Positions 16,231 through 27,097 of a DNA stretch of 64,000 bases are shown piece after piece. Numbering within the stretch: position 1 is the stretch's first letter; each line of letters begins with the position of its first letter. The notes below the pieces were generated by a model. That model was not told where the DNA came from. It ran no database searches and saw nothing but the letters and a program-made list of their open reading frames with translations. The stretch spans positions 45,828 to 109,827 of the forward strand of contig JAKOQB010000172.1 in assembly GCA_029778535.1 (NCBI GenBank). The letters run 5' to 3'. The stretch comes from Pseudomonadota bacterium (GTDB taxonomy: Bacteria > Pseudomonadota > Gammaproteobacteria > Burkholderiales > Burkholderiaceae_F). Both the position numbers and the translations under genes were made by a program.

Positions 16231-18050
16231 CAGGCGGCCTTTCGCCGCGGCGGCCGGCAGGCGCGGCCGGCGTAGGGCAGATCCAGCATGAACTTCTGCA
16301 TGTCCCACGCGCCGGTCGGACAGCGTTCCGCGCACAGCCCGCAGTGCAGGCACACGTCCTCGTCCTTGACCATCACGCGACCGGTCTTGAGCTGCGGCGA
16401 CACGTACAGCGACTGATCGCGGTTCGCCGCCGGCGCGCGCAGGCGCGGGCGCAGGTCGTCCTCGGGGCCGTCGGCGGTGAAGTTGATGCAGTCGGTCGGG
16501 CAGATGTCGACGCACGCGTCGCACTCGATGCACAGCGGCGGGTTGAACACCGTCTGCACGTCGCAGTTCAGGCACCGCTGCGCTTCCTTCCATGCGGTGG
16601 CCGCGTCGAAGCCCAATTCCACTTCGACCTTGATGTTCTTCAGTGTCTGGTTGACGTCGCGCCACGGCACCTTGTGGCGAGCGTCCGCGGTCACGTCGTT
16701 GTCGTAACTCCACTCATGGATGCCCATCTTTTGCGACAGCAGCGTGACGCCGGGAACAGGGCGTTCGCGCACGTTCTCCGCGTGCAGCAGCTTGTCGATC
16801 GAGATCGCCGCCTGGTGGCCGTGCTCGACGGCCCAGATGATGTTCTTCGGGCCGAGCGCGGCGTCACCGCCGAAGAACACGTTCGACCGCGTCGACTGCA
16901 GCGTGACCTGGTCGAGCACCGGCATCCCCGAGCGGTCGAACTCGATGCCGAGGTCGCGTTCGATCCACGGAAATGCGTTCTCCTGCCCGACCGCGACCAG
17001 CACCTCGTCGCACTCGTAGATCGGGTCAGGCTCGCCGGTCGGCACCAGTTCGCGCCGGCCCTGCGCGTCGTACACCGCCTTGACCTTCTCGAACGACATG
17101 CCGATCAGGCGGCCGTCGCGGTGCAGGAACTCCTTCGGCACCAGGTAGTTCAGCATCGGGATGCCCTCGTGCATCGCGTCCTCCTTCTCCCACGGCGACG
17201 CCTTCATCTCGTCGAAGCCGGAGCGCACGATCACCTTGACGTCCTCGCCTCCGAGCCGGCGCGCGGTGCGGCAGCAGTCCATCGCGGTGTTGCCGCCGCC
17301 GAGAACGATCACGCGCCTGCCGATCCGGTCGACGTGGCCGAATGAGACCGACGCCAGCCAGTCGATGCCGATGTGAATGTGCGCGGCGGCCTCGGTGCGG
17401 CCGGGGATCGTCAGATCGCGTCCGCGCGGCGCGCCGCTGCCGACGAACACGGCGTCGAACCCCCGCGCCAGCAGCTCCTTCATCGAATCGATCCGCACGC
17501 CGGCACGAAAATCGACGCCGAGGCCGAGCACGTAGCCGACCTCCTCGTCGATCACTTGCTCCGGCAGGCGGAAGCGCGGGATCTGCGAGCGGATCATGCC
17601 GCCGGACCTGGCGTCCTGATCGAACAGCGTGACCTCGTAGCCGAGCGGAGTCAGGTCGCGCGCGACGGTCAGCGATGCCGGGCCCGCGCCGACGCAGGCC
17701 ACCCGCTTGCCGGTCTTCGGCGACAGCAGCTTCGGCAGCCGCGCGCGGATGTCGTCCTTGCAGTCGGCGGCGACGCGTTTAAGGCGGCAGATCGCAACTG
17801 GCTCGGGGCGCTCGAGCTGCGCCTGCTCGACACGGCCGCGGCGGCAGGCCGGCTCGCACGGCCGATCGCAGGTACGACCGAGAATGCCGGGGAACACGTT
17901 GGACTTCCAGTTGACCATGTAGGCGTCCGAGTATTTGCCGGCGGCGATCAGCCGGATGTACTCGGGCACCGGAGTGTGGGCCGGGCAGGCCCATTGGCAA
18001 TCGACGACCTTGTGGAAATAGTCGGGATTGCGGATATCGGTCGCTTGCAA
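16230..18050 (-). CDS. GltD-like FAD/NAD(P) oxidoreductase with two C-terminal [4Fe-4S] ferredoxin modules
   Basis: This 606-residue protein couples a glutamate synthase small-subunit type flavoprotein to a bacterial-type ferredoxin domain. N-terminal cluster ligands lie in DCQWACPAHTP and RTCDRPCEPACRRG. FAD binds at CVGAGPASLTVARDL and the nucleotide at VLGGGNTAMDCCRTARRLGG. The C-terminal part carries two canonical motifs, CIECDACVDICP from residue 507 and CLHCGLCAERCP from residue 567. It is probably the electron acceptor or NAD(P)H-linking partner of the set 2 KorAB enzyme, since its stop overlaps the korA start. It is the first gene of the leftward train, so a promoter is expected upstream in 18051-18376. 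Confidence 0.9.
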   Translation of the reverse strand: MQATDIRNPDYFHKVVDCQWACPAHTPVPEYIRLIAAGKYSDAYMVNWKSNVFPGILGRTCDRPCEPACRRGRVEQAQLERPEPVAICRLKRVAADCKDDIRARLPKLLSPKTGKRVACVGAGPASLTVARDLTPLGYEVTLFDQDARSGGMIRSQIPRFRLPEQVIDEEVGYVLGLGVDFRAGVRIDSMKELLARGFDAVFVGSGAPRGRDLTIPGRTEAAAHIHIGIDWLASVSFGHVDRIGRRVIVLGGGNTAMDCCRTARRLGGEDVKVIVRSGFDEMKASPWEKEDAMHEGIPMLNYLVPKEFLHRDGRLIGMSFEKVKAVYDAQGRRELVPTGEPDPIYECDEVLVAVGQENAFPWIERDLGIEFDRSGMPVLDQVTLQSTRSNVFFGGDAALGPKNIIWAVEHGHQAAISIDKLLHAENVRERPVPGVTLLSQKMGIHEWSYDNDVTADARHKVPWRDVNQTLKNIKVEVELGFDAATAWKEAQRCLNCDVQTVFNPPLCIECDACVDICPTDCINFTADGPEDDLRPRLRAPAANRDQSLYVSPQLKTGRVMVKDEDVCLHCGLCAERCPTGAWDMQKFMLDLPYAGRACRPPRRKAA

Positions 18051-18376
18051 CGGGATCTCCTTCCGTTGGCCGGATCGGCGCAGACGGTCCGCGTGCTCGC
18101 CCTTGTGGGACCCGCGCGAAGCCCGGCCGTTCGCAGTCTATTACTCCAATGCGTGATCGGCGCGACTTGATCCCTCATGACGTTGTATGAACGTTCCGTG
18201 TCGGCATTCCGTCAACTCCGAGCTGAAGCGCGGTGGTACGATGCGCGGCCCTGTCGGCGGATACCGCACCCGGTACGCCGCAGGCTGCGGATCGACGCGA
18301 CGGAATCCGTCACCGTGATCCCCGGACCCATGTCCGGACATCTTTGACGAGAAGCTCGTTTCGAAAGGTGAGCGCC
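18051..18376. other. Divergent intergenic region between the Kor/Nfn gene train and odhA
   Basis: This 326-base stretch is the only gap above 300 bases and must hold promoters for both directions. I see a weak -10-like TACGAT at 18238-18243 reading toward odhA with no good -35. Short palindromes are present, for example TGTCCGGACA at 18331-18340. No small ORF with credible coding content was found, and no repeat element. Confidence 0.5.
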
Positions 18377-21232
<2,856 letters not shown>

Positions 21233-21238
21233 AAGAAG

Positions 21239-21384
21239 GATTGCGGATTGCGGATTGAGAATTGCGCCCGGCGGCAGTTCACGGAGTGCATCCCCGCAGT
21301 CACGCAGGCGAGTGGTCCCCCTTGGGGATCGGCCGCGGCAGTGTTGAAGTCGAGCGCAATCCGCAGTGCGCAATCCGCAATCCC
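21239..21384. repeat. ATTGCGG-unit inverted repeat element between odhA and odhB
   Basis: Left arm 21239-21267 carries tandem GATTGCGGATTGCGGATTG units. The right arm 21353-21384 carries the complement, CGCAATCCGCAGTGCGCAATC. The core of about 85 bases contains a small TCCCCCTTGGGGA palindrome and has no ORF. It begins six bases after the odhA stop and fills a gap of 172 bases inside an operon that is usually tightly packed. Confidence 0.85.
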
Positions 21385-21404
21385 AATGAATCAGGGAACA
21401 AGAA

Positions 21405-22661
21405 ATGTCCATCGTTGAAGTCAAGGTGCCGCAGCTTTCGGAATCGGTCGCCGAGGCGACGCTGCTGCAGTGGAAGAAGAAGCCCGGCGATCCGGTCGCC
21501 GTCGACGAGGTGCTGATCGAGGTCGAGACCGACAAGGTCGTGCTTGAAGTGCCGGCACCCGGCGAAGGCGTGCTGGCGCAGATCGTCAAGGGCGACGGCA
21601 CGACCGTGGTATCCGGCGAGGTGATCGCGACGATCGACACCGAGGCCAAGTCCGGCGCCAAGCCGGGGTCCGCCGCCGCGACCGCGCCCTCCGCGGCGCC
21701 GGCGCCGAAAGTCGCACCGGCGCCGGCGGCCGCCGGCGGGATTGCGATGCCCGCGGCGGCGAAGATGCTCACCGACGCCGGCATGTCGCCGGCGCAGGTC
21801 GCAGGCACCGGCAGGGACGGCCGCATTCTGAAGGGCGACGTGATCGCCGCGCAGGAAGCGGCGAGGGTCGCGCGCGCGCCGGCGCCGGCGCCGGCGGCAC
21901 CGGCGGCGCGTCCTGCGCTGCCCGAGGTCAGGGCGCCGATCGATCTGCGCGCGCTGACCGATCGCCCCGAGCAGCGCGTGCCGATGTCGCGCCTGCGCCA
22001 GCGCGTGGCCGAACGGCTGGTGCAGTCGCAGTCGACCGCGGCCATCCTGACCACGTTCAACGAGGTCAACATGGCGCCGCTGATGGAGTTGCGCAACAAG
22101 TACAAGGACAAGTTCGAGAAGGAGCACGGCGTGAAGCTCGGCTTCATGTCGTTCTTCGTCAAGGCGGCGGTGGCGGCGCTGAAGAAGTTCCCGATCGTCA
22201 ACGCGTCGGTCGACGGCGCCGACATCGTCTATCACGGCTACTTCGACATCGGCATCGCGGTCGGCTCGCCACGCGGGCTGGTGGTGCCGATCCTGCGCGA
22301 CGCCGACCAGATGACGTTCGCCGACATCGAGAAGAAGATCGCCGACTTCGGCAAACGCGCCGGCGAAGGCAAACTCGCGATCGAGGAACTCACCGGCGGC
22401 ACGTTCTCGATCAGCAACGGCGGCGTGTTCGGCTCGATGCTGTCGACCCCGATCATCAACCCGCCGCAGAGCGCGATCCTCGGCATCCACGCGACCAAGG
22501 AGCGCGCGGTGGTCGAGAACGGCCAGATCGTCGTGCGGCCGATGAACTACCTCGCGCTGTCGTACGACCACCGCATCATCGACGGCCGCGAGGCGGTGCT
22601 GTCGCTGGTGGCGATGAAGGAGGCGCTCGAAGATCCGGCGCGCCTGCTGCTCGAGGTCTGA
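21405..22661 (+). CDS. odhB: Dihydrolipoamide succinyltransferase (E2 of 2-oxoglutarate dehydrogenase)
   Basis: The E2 core protein has 418 residues. It carries an N-terminal lipoyl domain with the lipoylated Lys at residue 44 in [10 protein letters not shown]. An Ala/Pro-rich linker follows, then the peripheral subunit-binding domain (around 110-145, [20 protein letters not shown]) and a second Ala/Pro linker. The catalytic acyltransferase domain ends with the active-site motif [12 protein letters not shown]. The start follows AGGGAACAAGAA. It transfers the succinyl group from the lipoyl arm to CoA. It is co-directional with odhA and three bases from lpdA. Confidence 0.98.
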   Translation: MSIVEVKVPQLSESVAEATLLQWKKKPGDPVAVDEVLIEVETDKVVLEVPAPGEGVLAQIVKGDGTTVVSGEVIATIDTEAKSGAKPGSAAATAPSAAPAPKVAPAPAAAGGIAMPAAAKMLTDAGMSPAQVAGTGRDGRILKGDVIAAQEAARVARAPAPAPAAPAARPALPEVRAPIDLRALTDRPEQRVPMSRLRQRVAERLVQSQSTAAILTTFNEVNMAPLMELRNKYKDKFEKEHGVKLGFMSFFVKAAVAALKKFPIVNASVDGADIVYHGYFDIGIAVGSPRGLVVPILRDADQMTFADIEKKIADFGKRAGEGKLAIEELTGGTFSISNGGVFGSMLSTPIINPPQSAILGIHATKERAVVENGQIVVRPMNYLALSYDHRIIDGREAVLSLVAMKEALEDPARLLLEV

Positions 22662-22664
22662 TTC

Positions 22665-24083
22665 ATGAGCAAGGCATTCGACGTGGTCGTGATCGGCGCC
22701 GGCCCGGGCGGCTACATCGGCGCGATCCGCGCTGCGCAACTCGGCTTCAGCGTGGCCTGCATCGACGACTGGAAAAACGCCAAGGGCGGCCCCGCGCCCG
22801 GCGGCACCTGCACCAACATCGGTTGCATTCCGTCGAAGGCGCTGCTGCAGTCGTCGGAGAACTACGAGCACGCCGCGCGCCACTTCAAGGACCACGGCAT
22901 CGAGGTCAAGGACCTGACGATGGACGTGACGCAGATGCTGGCGCGCAAGAGCAAGGTGGTGGCGCAGAACAACGACGGCATCCTGTACCTGTTCAAGAAG
23001 AACAAGATCGCGTTCTTCCACGGCCGCGGCTCGTTCGCGGGACAGGGTGACGGGGGCTATCAGATCAAGGTCAACGACGAGACGCTGACGGCCAAGCACG
23101 TGATCGTCGCCACCGGGTCGAATCCGCGCGCGCTGCCCGGCGTGGCGTTCGACGAGAAGCTCGTCCTGTCGAACGACGGTGCGCTCGCGATCCCGGAGGT
23201 ACCGAAGCGTCTCGGCGTGGTCGGCGCGGGCGTGATCGGGCTGGAGATGGGGTCGGTGTGGCGGCGGCTCGGCGCCGAGGTGACCGTCCTCGAAGCGCTG
23301 CCGACCCTTCTCGGCGCGGCCGACGAGTCGATCGCGAAGGAAGCGCAGAAGGCGTTCACCAGGCAGGGCCTGAAGATGCACTTCGGCGTCAACATCACCG
23401 GCGTGAAGACGGCGAAGAACGCGGTCACGGTCGAGTACACCGACAACGCCGGTGCGGCGCAGACGCTCGCGTGCGACAAGCTGATCGTGTCGATCGGACG
23501 CGTGCCGAACACGGCCGGGCTGGCACCCGAGGTCGTGGGCTTGCAGCTCGACGAGCGCGGTTTCGTGGTGGTCGACGACGAATGCCGCACCAATCTGCCG
23601 AACGTGTGGGCGATCGGCGACGTGGTGCGCGGGCCGATGCTCGCGCACAGGGCGGAGGAAGAGGGCGTGGCGGTGGCCGAGCGGATCGCCGGCCAGCACG
23701 GGCACGTCAACTTCAACACGATCCCGTGGGTGATCTACACGTCGCCCGAGATCGCTTGGGTCGGCCGGACCGAGCAGCAGCTCAAGAGCGAAGGTCGCGC
23801 GTACAAGTCGGGCTCGTTCCCGTTCTCCGCCAACGGCCGCGCGCGCGCGCTCGGCGACACGACCGGGCTGGTCAAGTTCCTCGCCGACGCGAAGACCGAC
23901 GAGATCCTCGGCGTGCACATGATCGGCCCGCTGGTTTCGGAGCTGATCGCCGAGGCGGTCGTCGCGATGGAGTTCCGCGCGTCCAGCGAAGACATCGCGC
24001 GCATCTGCCACGCGCACCCGTCGCTGTCCGAGGTCACCAGGGAAGCGGCGCTGGCGGTGGAGAAACGGACGCTGAACCTCTAG
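22665..24083 (+). CDS. lpdA: Dihydrolipoamide dehydrogenase (E3)
   Basis: FAD-dependent E3 of 472 residues reoxidises the dihydrolipoyl arm of OdhB and makes NADH. It shows the FAD fold [17 protein letters not shown] and the redox disulfide in [16 protein letters not shown]. The NAD fold is [20 protein letters not shown] and the C-terminal catalytic His-Glu region is HAHPSLSE. It starts three bases after the odhB stop. The stop codon TAG forms the left edge of the GGATCAC repeat element that follows. Confidence 0.97.
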   Translation: MSKAFDVVVIGAGPGGYIGAIRAAQLGFSVACIDDWKNAKGGPAPGGTCTNIGCIPSKALLQSSENYEHAARHFKDHGIEVKDLTMDVTQMLARKSKVVAQNNDGILYLFKKNKIAFFHGRGSFAGQGDGGYQIKVNDETLTAKHVIVATGSNPRALPGVAFDEKLVLSNDGALAIPEVPKRLGVVGAGVIGLEMGSVWRRLGAEVTVLEALPTLLGAADESIAKEAQKAFTRQGLKMHFGVNITGVKTAKNAVTVEYTDNAGAAQTLACDKLIVSIGRVPNTAGLAPEVVGLQLDERGFVVVDDECRTNLPNVWAIGDVVRGPMLAHRAEEEGVAVAERIAGQHGHVNFNTIPWVIYTSPEIAWVGRTEQQLKSEGRAYKSGSFPFSANGRARALGDTTGLVKFLADAKTDEILGVHMIGPLVSELIAEAVVAMEFRASSEDIARICHAHPSLSEVTREAALAVEKRTLNL

Positions 24084-24177
24084 TGATCCGTGATCTGTGA
24101 TCCGTGATCCGTTGACGGTGCACTGCGATCGGCTTTCACGGATCACCGATCACGGATCACGGATCACGGATCACGAG
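24082..24177. repeat. GGATCAC-unit inverted repeat element between lpdA and zapE (copy 1)
   Basis: The left arm (24082-24112) is a run of GTGATCC units. The right arm (24137-24177) is a run of the complement, GGATCAC, ending in CACGAG directly before the zapE ATG. The core shares the string GTGCACTGCG with copy 2 at 29105-29187. The lpdA stop TAG overlaps the left edge. The element can fold into a long hairpin that could act as a terminator. Confidence 0.88.
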
Positions 24178-25272
24178 ATGACCTTCCGCTCCCACCTCTC
24201 CACCCTGCTGGCGGAGCGGGATTACACGCTCGACCGCTCGCAGCAGCGCGCCGCCGAGCGGCTGGCGCGGCTCGACGCGGACTGGGCCGATTACAAGTAC
24301 GCCCGACGCAATGCGTTCCTGAAGCTCGTCAGCCGGCCGGAGATTCCGCGCGGCGTCTACCTCTACGGCGCCGTGGGCCGCGGCAAGAGCTTCCTGATGG
24401 ACTGCTTCTTCTCCGCGGTGCCGCTGATCCGCAAGACACGCATCCACTTCCACGAGTTCATGCGCGGCGTGCACCGCGAACTGGACGAGCTGAAGGGCAC
24501 GCAGGATCCGCTCGACGAAGTGGCGCGCCGCATCGCGCGCCGCTACCGGCTGATCTGCTTCGACGAGTTCCACGTGTCCGACATCGCCGACGCGATGATC
24601 CTGCACCGGCTGCTGACGCGCCTGTTCGACCTCGGTGTCGGCTTCGTGATGACGTCGAACTATGCGCCCGCGGCGTTGTACCCGGATGGGCTGCACCGCG
24701 ACCGCTTTCTGCCGGCGATCGAGCTGCTGCAACGGCAGCTCGACGTGCTGCAGGTCGACGCGGGGATCGACTATCGCGAGCGCGCGCTGGAGAAGATCGA
24801 CGTGTACCTGACGCCGCTCGGCGCGCCCGCGGAGCAGAGGATGCAGGCGGCGTTCCGCGAGATCGCGGAGACCGAGGACGACGATCCCGTGCTGCGCATC
24901 GAATCGCGCCAGATCCGCGCACTCCGGCGTGCCGGCGGCGTGGTGTGGTTCGACTTCGCGGTGCTGTGCGGCGGGCCGCGCTCGCAGAACGACTACCTGG
25001 AGATCGCCGCCCAGTTCCACACCGTGCTGCTGTCGAACGTGCCGCAGATGTCGGCGGGCCAGTCGAGCGAGGCGCGACGCTTTACGTGGCTGGTCGACGT
25101 GCTCTACGACCACGGCGTGAAGCTGATCGTCTCCGCCGCGGTCGATCCCGAACTGCTTTACACCGCCGGCGCGCTGGTGGTGGAGTTTCGGCGCACGGCG
25201 TCGCGGCTGGCCGAGATGCAGACGAAACGCTATCTCGAAGCGCCGCGGCGCGCGGTCGCTGCGCGCCTATGA
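24178..25272 (+). CDS. zapE: Cell division protein ZapE (AFG1-like ATPase)
   Basis: This AFG1-family P-loop ATPase of 364 residues is known in E. coli as ZapE, a Z-ring associated protein. Walker A is GAVGRGKSFLMD near residues 65-76, Walker B is LICFDEFHVSD, and the sensor region is VMTSNYAP. The ATG at 24178 was chosen over an upstream ATG at 24097. The upstream codons lie entirely in the GGATCAC repeat element, and conserved sequence begins at this Met. No classical Shine-Dalgarno is visible because the repeat runs up to the start codon. The stop overlaps the next gene (ATGA). Confidence 0.93.
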   Translation: MTFRSHLSTLLAERDYTLDRSQQRAAERLARLDADWADYKYARRNAFLKLVSRPEIPRGVYLYGAVGRGKSFLMDCFFSAVPLIRKTRIHFHEFMRGVHRELDELKGTQDPLDEVARRIARRYRLICFDEFHVSDIADAMILHRLLTRLFDLGVGFVMTSNYAPAALYPDGLHRDRFLPAIELLQRQLDVLQVDAGIDYRERALEKIDVYLTPLGAPAEQRMQAAFREIAETEDDDPVLRIESRQIRALRRAGGVVWFDFAVLCGGPRSQNDYLEIAAQFHTVLLSNVPQMSAGQSSEARRFTWLVDVLYDHGVKLIVSAAVDPELLYTAGALVVEFRRTASRLAEMQTKRYLEAPRRAVAARL

Positions 25273-25940
25273 AGACGGCAGGCGCCTTCGTCGCGGCGCT
25301 GCTGCTGGCGGCAGCCGCTCACGCGGCCGAGGATCCGCTGCAGCGCGACTACGCGGCCGGTTCGATCAGCACGCGCGAGCAGGCCGCCGCGGCCACGCAG
25401 GCGGCCGGCGCCCGCGCCGGCGAGCTCGAGCGGGAGTACGCGCGCGCGATGCAACGCTGCGCGACCGTGGTGCTGGTCACCAGTTGCCAGGACGACGCGC
25501 GCCGCCGGCGCGATGCGCAACTGCGCGAGGTCGAGCGCGTGCGGCGCGAGGCGCGCGCGGTGACGCGGCGGCTCGATGCCGAAGCTCGCGCGCGCGAAAG
25601 GGCGGACGAGGAAGCGCACCGCGCCGCCGCGGCGCCGCAGAGGGCCGAACAGGCCGCCAAGTCGCGCGCGGCGTCTGAGGCGCGTCAGCGTGCGGCCGAG
25701 CAACGCGAATCGAAGGCACCGACGCCGCGCGCCCCGAAGGCGGCGTCGCCGCCGCAGGAACTCACCGCCGAGCAGCGCGCCGCGAACCTCAAGCACCTGC
25801 AGGACAAGCAGCGCGCCGCCGCCGAGTACGCGCAGCGCAAGGCGAAGGAGCGCGAGGACAACGCGCGCCGGCGCGAGCAGCGCCGGCTGGAGCGCGAGGC
25901 GGAAGCGAAGAAGCGTGCCGCCGCCGCGCAGCCGAACTGA
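25269..25940 (+). CDS. Exported coiled-coil protein of unknown function
   Basis: Hypothetical protein of 223 residues. An N-terminal signal peptide is evident (MKTAGAFVAALLLAAAAHAA). From about residue 45 on it is an Ala/Arg/Glu-rich helical sequence expected to form a long coiled coil, with two Cys (in QRCATV and TSCQDD) that could make a disulfide. The C-terminal part has a TPRAPKAASPP linker and a highly charged tail. The start codon overlaps the zapE stop by four bases, so the two are translationally coupled. I cannot assign a function. The extreme composition makes remote homology unreliable. Confidence 0.75.
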   Translation: MKTAGAFVAALLLAAAAHAAEDPLQRDYAAGSISTREQAAAATQAAGARAGELEREYARAMQRCATVVLVTSCQDDARRRRDAQLREVERVRREARAVTRRLDAEARARERADEEAHRAAAAPQRAEQAAKSRAASEARQRAAEQRESKAPTPRAPKAASPPQELTAEQRAANLKHLQDKQRAAAEYAQRKAKEREDNARRREQRRLEREAEAKKRAAAAQPN

Positions 25941-25944
25941 ACCG

Positions 25945-26775
25945 CTACGCGGGCTTGTCTTCGCCGTTGCGCGGCGGCTCGTCGTCGAACCACAGCGTGG
26001 CGGTCGGCAGCCGCTTGGTCGGCTCGGGCGCCTCGAGCTTCACGATCGCCAGCGCGAGGTTGTCGCCGCGCGACTGCGCGCGCTCGCGCGCGATACGCAC
26101 GATGTGCTCGGACGCCTCGCGCGGCGTCAGGCTGTGCAGCAGCGAAGCGAGCTCCTGGTCGTCGAAGTACGCCCACACGCCGTCGCTGCACAGCAGGAAG
26201 GCGTCGCCGACGCGCAGATGATCGATCTCGTCGATCACCAGCGCCGGCGGGCGCGTGACGCCGAGCGCGCTGACCAGCACGTGCTTCAGGTGGCGCGCCG
26301 CATGCTCGGCCTCCTTCGTCTTGCCTTCGGCCTCGAGGTGCGCGGCGTAGGTCTGGTCCGCGGTCCGGTGCAGCAGCCGCCCGCCGCGGAACAGATACAG
26401 GCGACTGTCGCCCGCGTGCGCCCAGATCGCGTAGTCCTTGCGCACGATCAGCGCCACGATCGTCGAGTGCGGTTCCTTTTCGCTCGACAGTGCGGTCAGG
26501 CGGATCACCGTGTGCGCCTCGGTCGCGATCTGCTCGAGCAGCGCGCGCAGCCCGCCGGCATCGCTTTCCGCCAGCTCCTGGAACACGTGGTCGGCGGTGC
26601 TGATCACCTGGTCCGACGCCATGCGCCCGCCGCTGCGCCCGCCCATACCGTCGGCGACCACCGCGAGCAGCGCGTTTGGATGCCGCTTGCTGGTGATCAG
26701 TGCGACGCGATCCTGCTGCTCGGCGCGATCGCCGATGTGTTCGGCGGTGCAGGCGGTGACCTTGAAGCGCGACAT
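25945..26775 (-). CDS. PP2C-family serine/threonine protein phosphatase
   Basis: Metal-dependent protein phosphatase of 276 residues (PPM/PP2C). Recognisable motifs are the metal-binding Asp in EQQDRVAL, DGMGGRSGGRMAS, the HAGDSRLYLFRGG strand, CSDGVW and RGDNLALAIV. There is no membrane segment or sensor domain, so it should act in the cytoplasm. No kinase gene adjoins it in the window. It is convergent with the coiled-coil gene (4-base gap) and divergent from the ydcH-dinG pair. Confidence 0.9.
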   Translation of the reverse strand: MSRFKVTACTAEHIGDRAEQQDRVALITSKRHPNALLAVVADGMGGRSGGRMASDQVISTADHVFQELAESDAGGLRALLEQIATEAHTVIRLTALSSEKEPHSTIVALIVRKDYAIWAHAGDSRLYLFRGGRLLHRTADQTYAAHLEAEGKTKEAEHAARHLKHVLVSALGVTRPPALVIDEIDHLRVGDAFLLCSDGVWAYFDDQELASLLHSLTPREASEHIVRIARERAQSRGDNLALAIVKLEAPEPTKRLPTATLWFDDEPPRNGEDKPA

Positions 26776-26899
26776 GGAAGGCGAGAAGTGTCGCGCGAGT
26801 CTAGCGACGACCGCGACCGCGCACGGGCGCCGAACGGATGAGCGGTCCTGTTAGCATGTTGCAATGCTGCCTCAGGCAAGTCACGCGGAGGGCGGGATC

Positions 26900-27097
26900 A
26901 TGGAGTCGGACGAGATCAAGCGCCGCATCATCGAACTACAGGTCGAGCATCGCGATCTGGACGAAGCGATCGCCCGACTCGCCGAGCAGCCCGGCATCGA
27001 CGAGATCCGGCTGCGCCGGCTGAAGAAGCGCAAGCTGCAGATCAAGGACGCGATCTACATGCTGCAGATGCAGCTCGTGCCCGACATTCCGGCGTGA
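26900..27097 (+). CDS. YdcH family protein (DUF465)
   Basis: Small 65-residue cytoplasmic protein of the YdcH/DUF465 family, helical throughout with the family-like LQVEHRDLDEAI and LRRLKKRKLQIKD segments. The ATG at 26900 has a strong GGAGGGCGGG just upstream. An earlier in-frame ATG at 26864 would add 12 non-conserved residues and is rejected. Function is not established for the family. It overlaps the next gene by four bases (GTGA). Confidence 0.88.
   Translation: MESDEIKRRIIELQVEHRDLDEAIARLAEQPGIDEIRLRRLKKRKLQIKDAIYMLQMQLVPDIPA

Noticed and set aside
18051..18376. A small gene or riboswitch in the long divergent spacer
   Set aside because: Short frames here lack ribosome-binding sites and conserved features, and no riboswitch core was recognised.
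24137..24177. A small CRISPR-like array from the GGATCAC units
   Set aside because: Units are 7-10 bases, contiguous and without unique spacers, and no cas genes are present.
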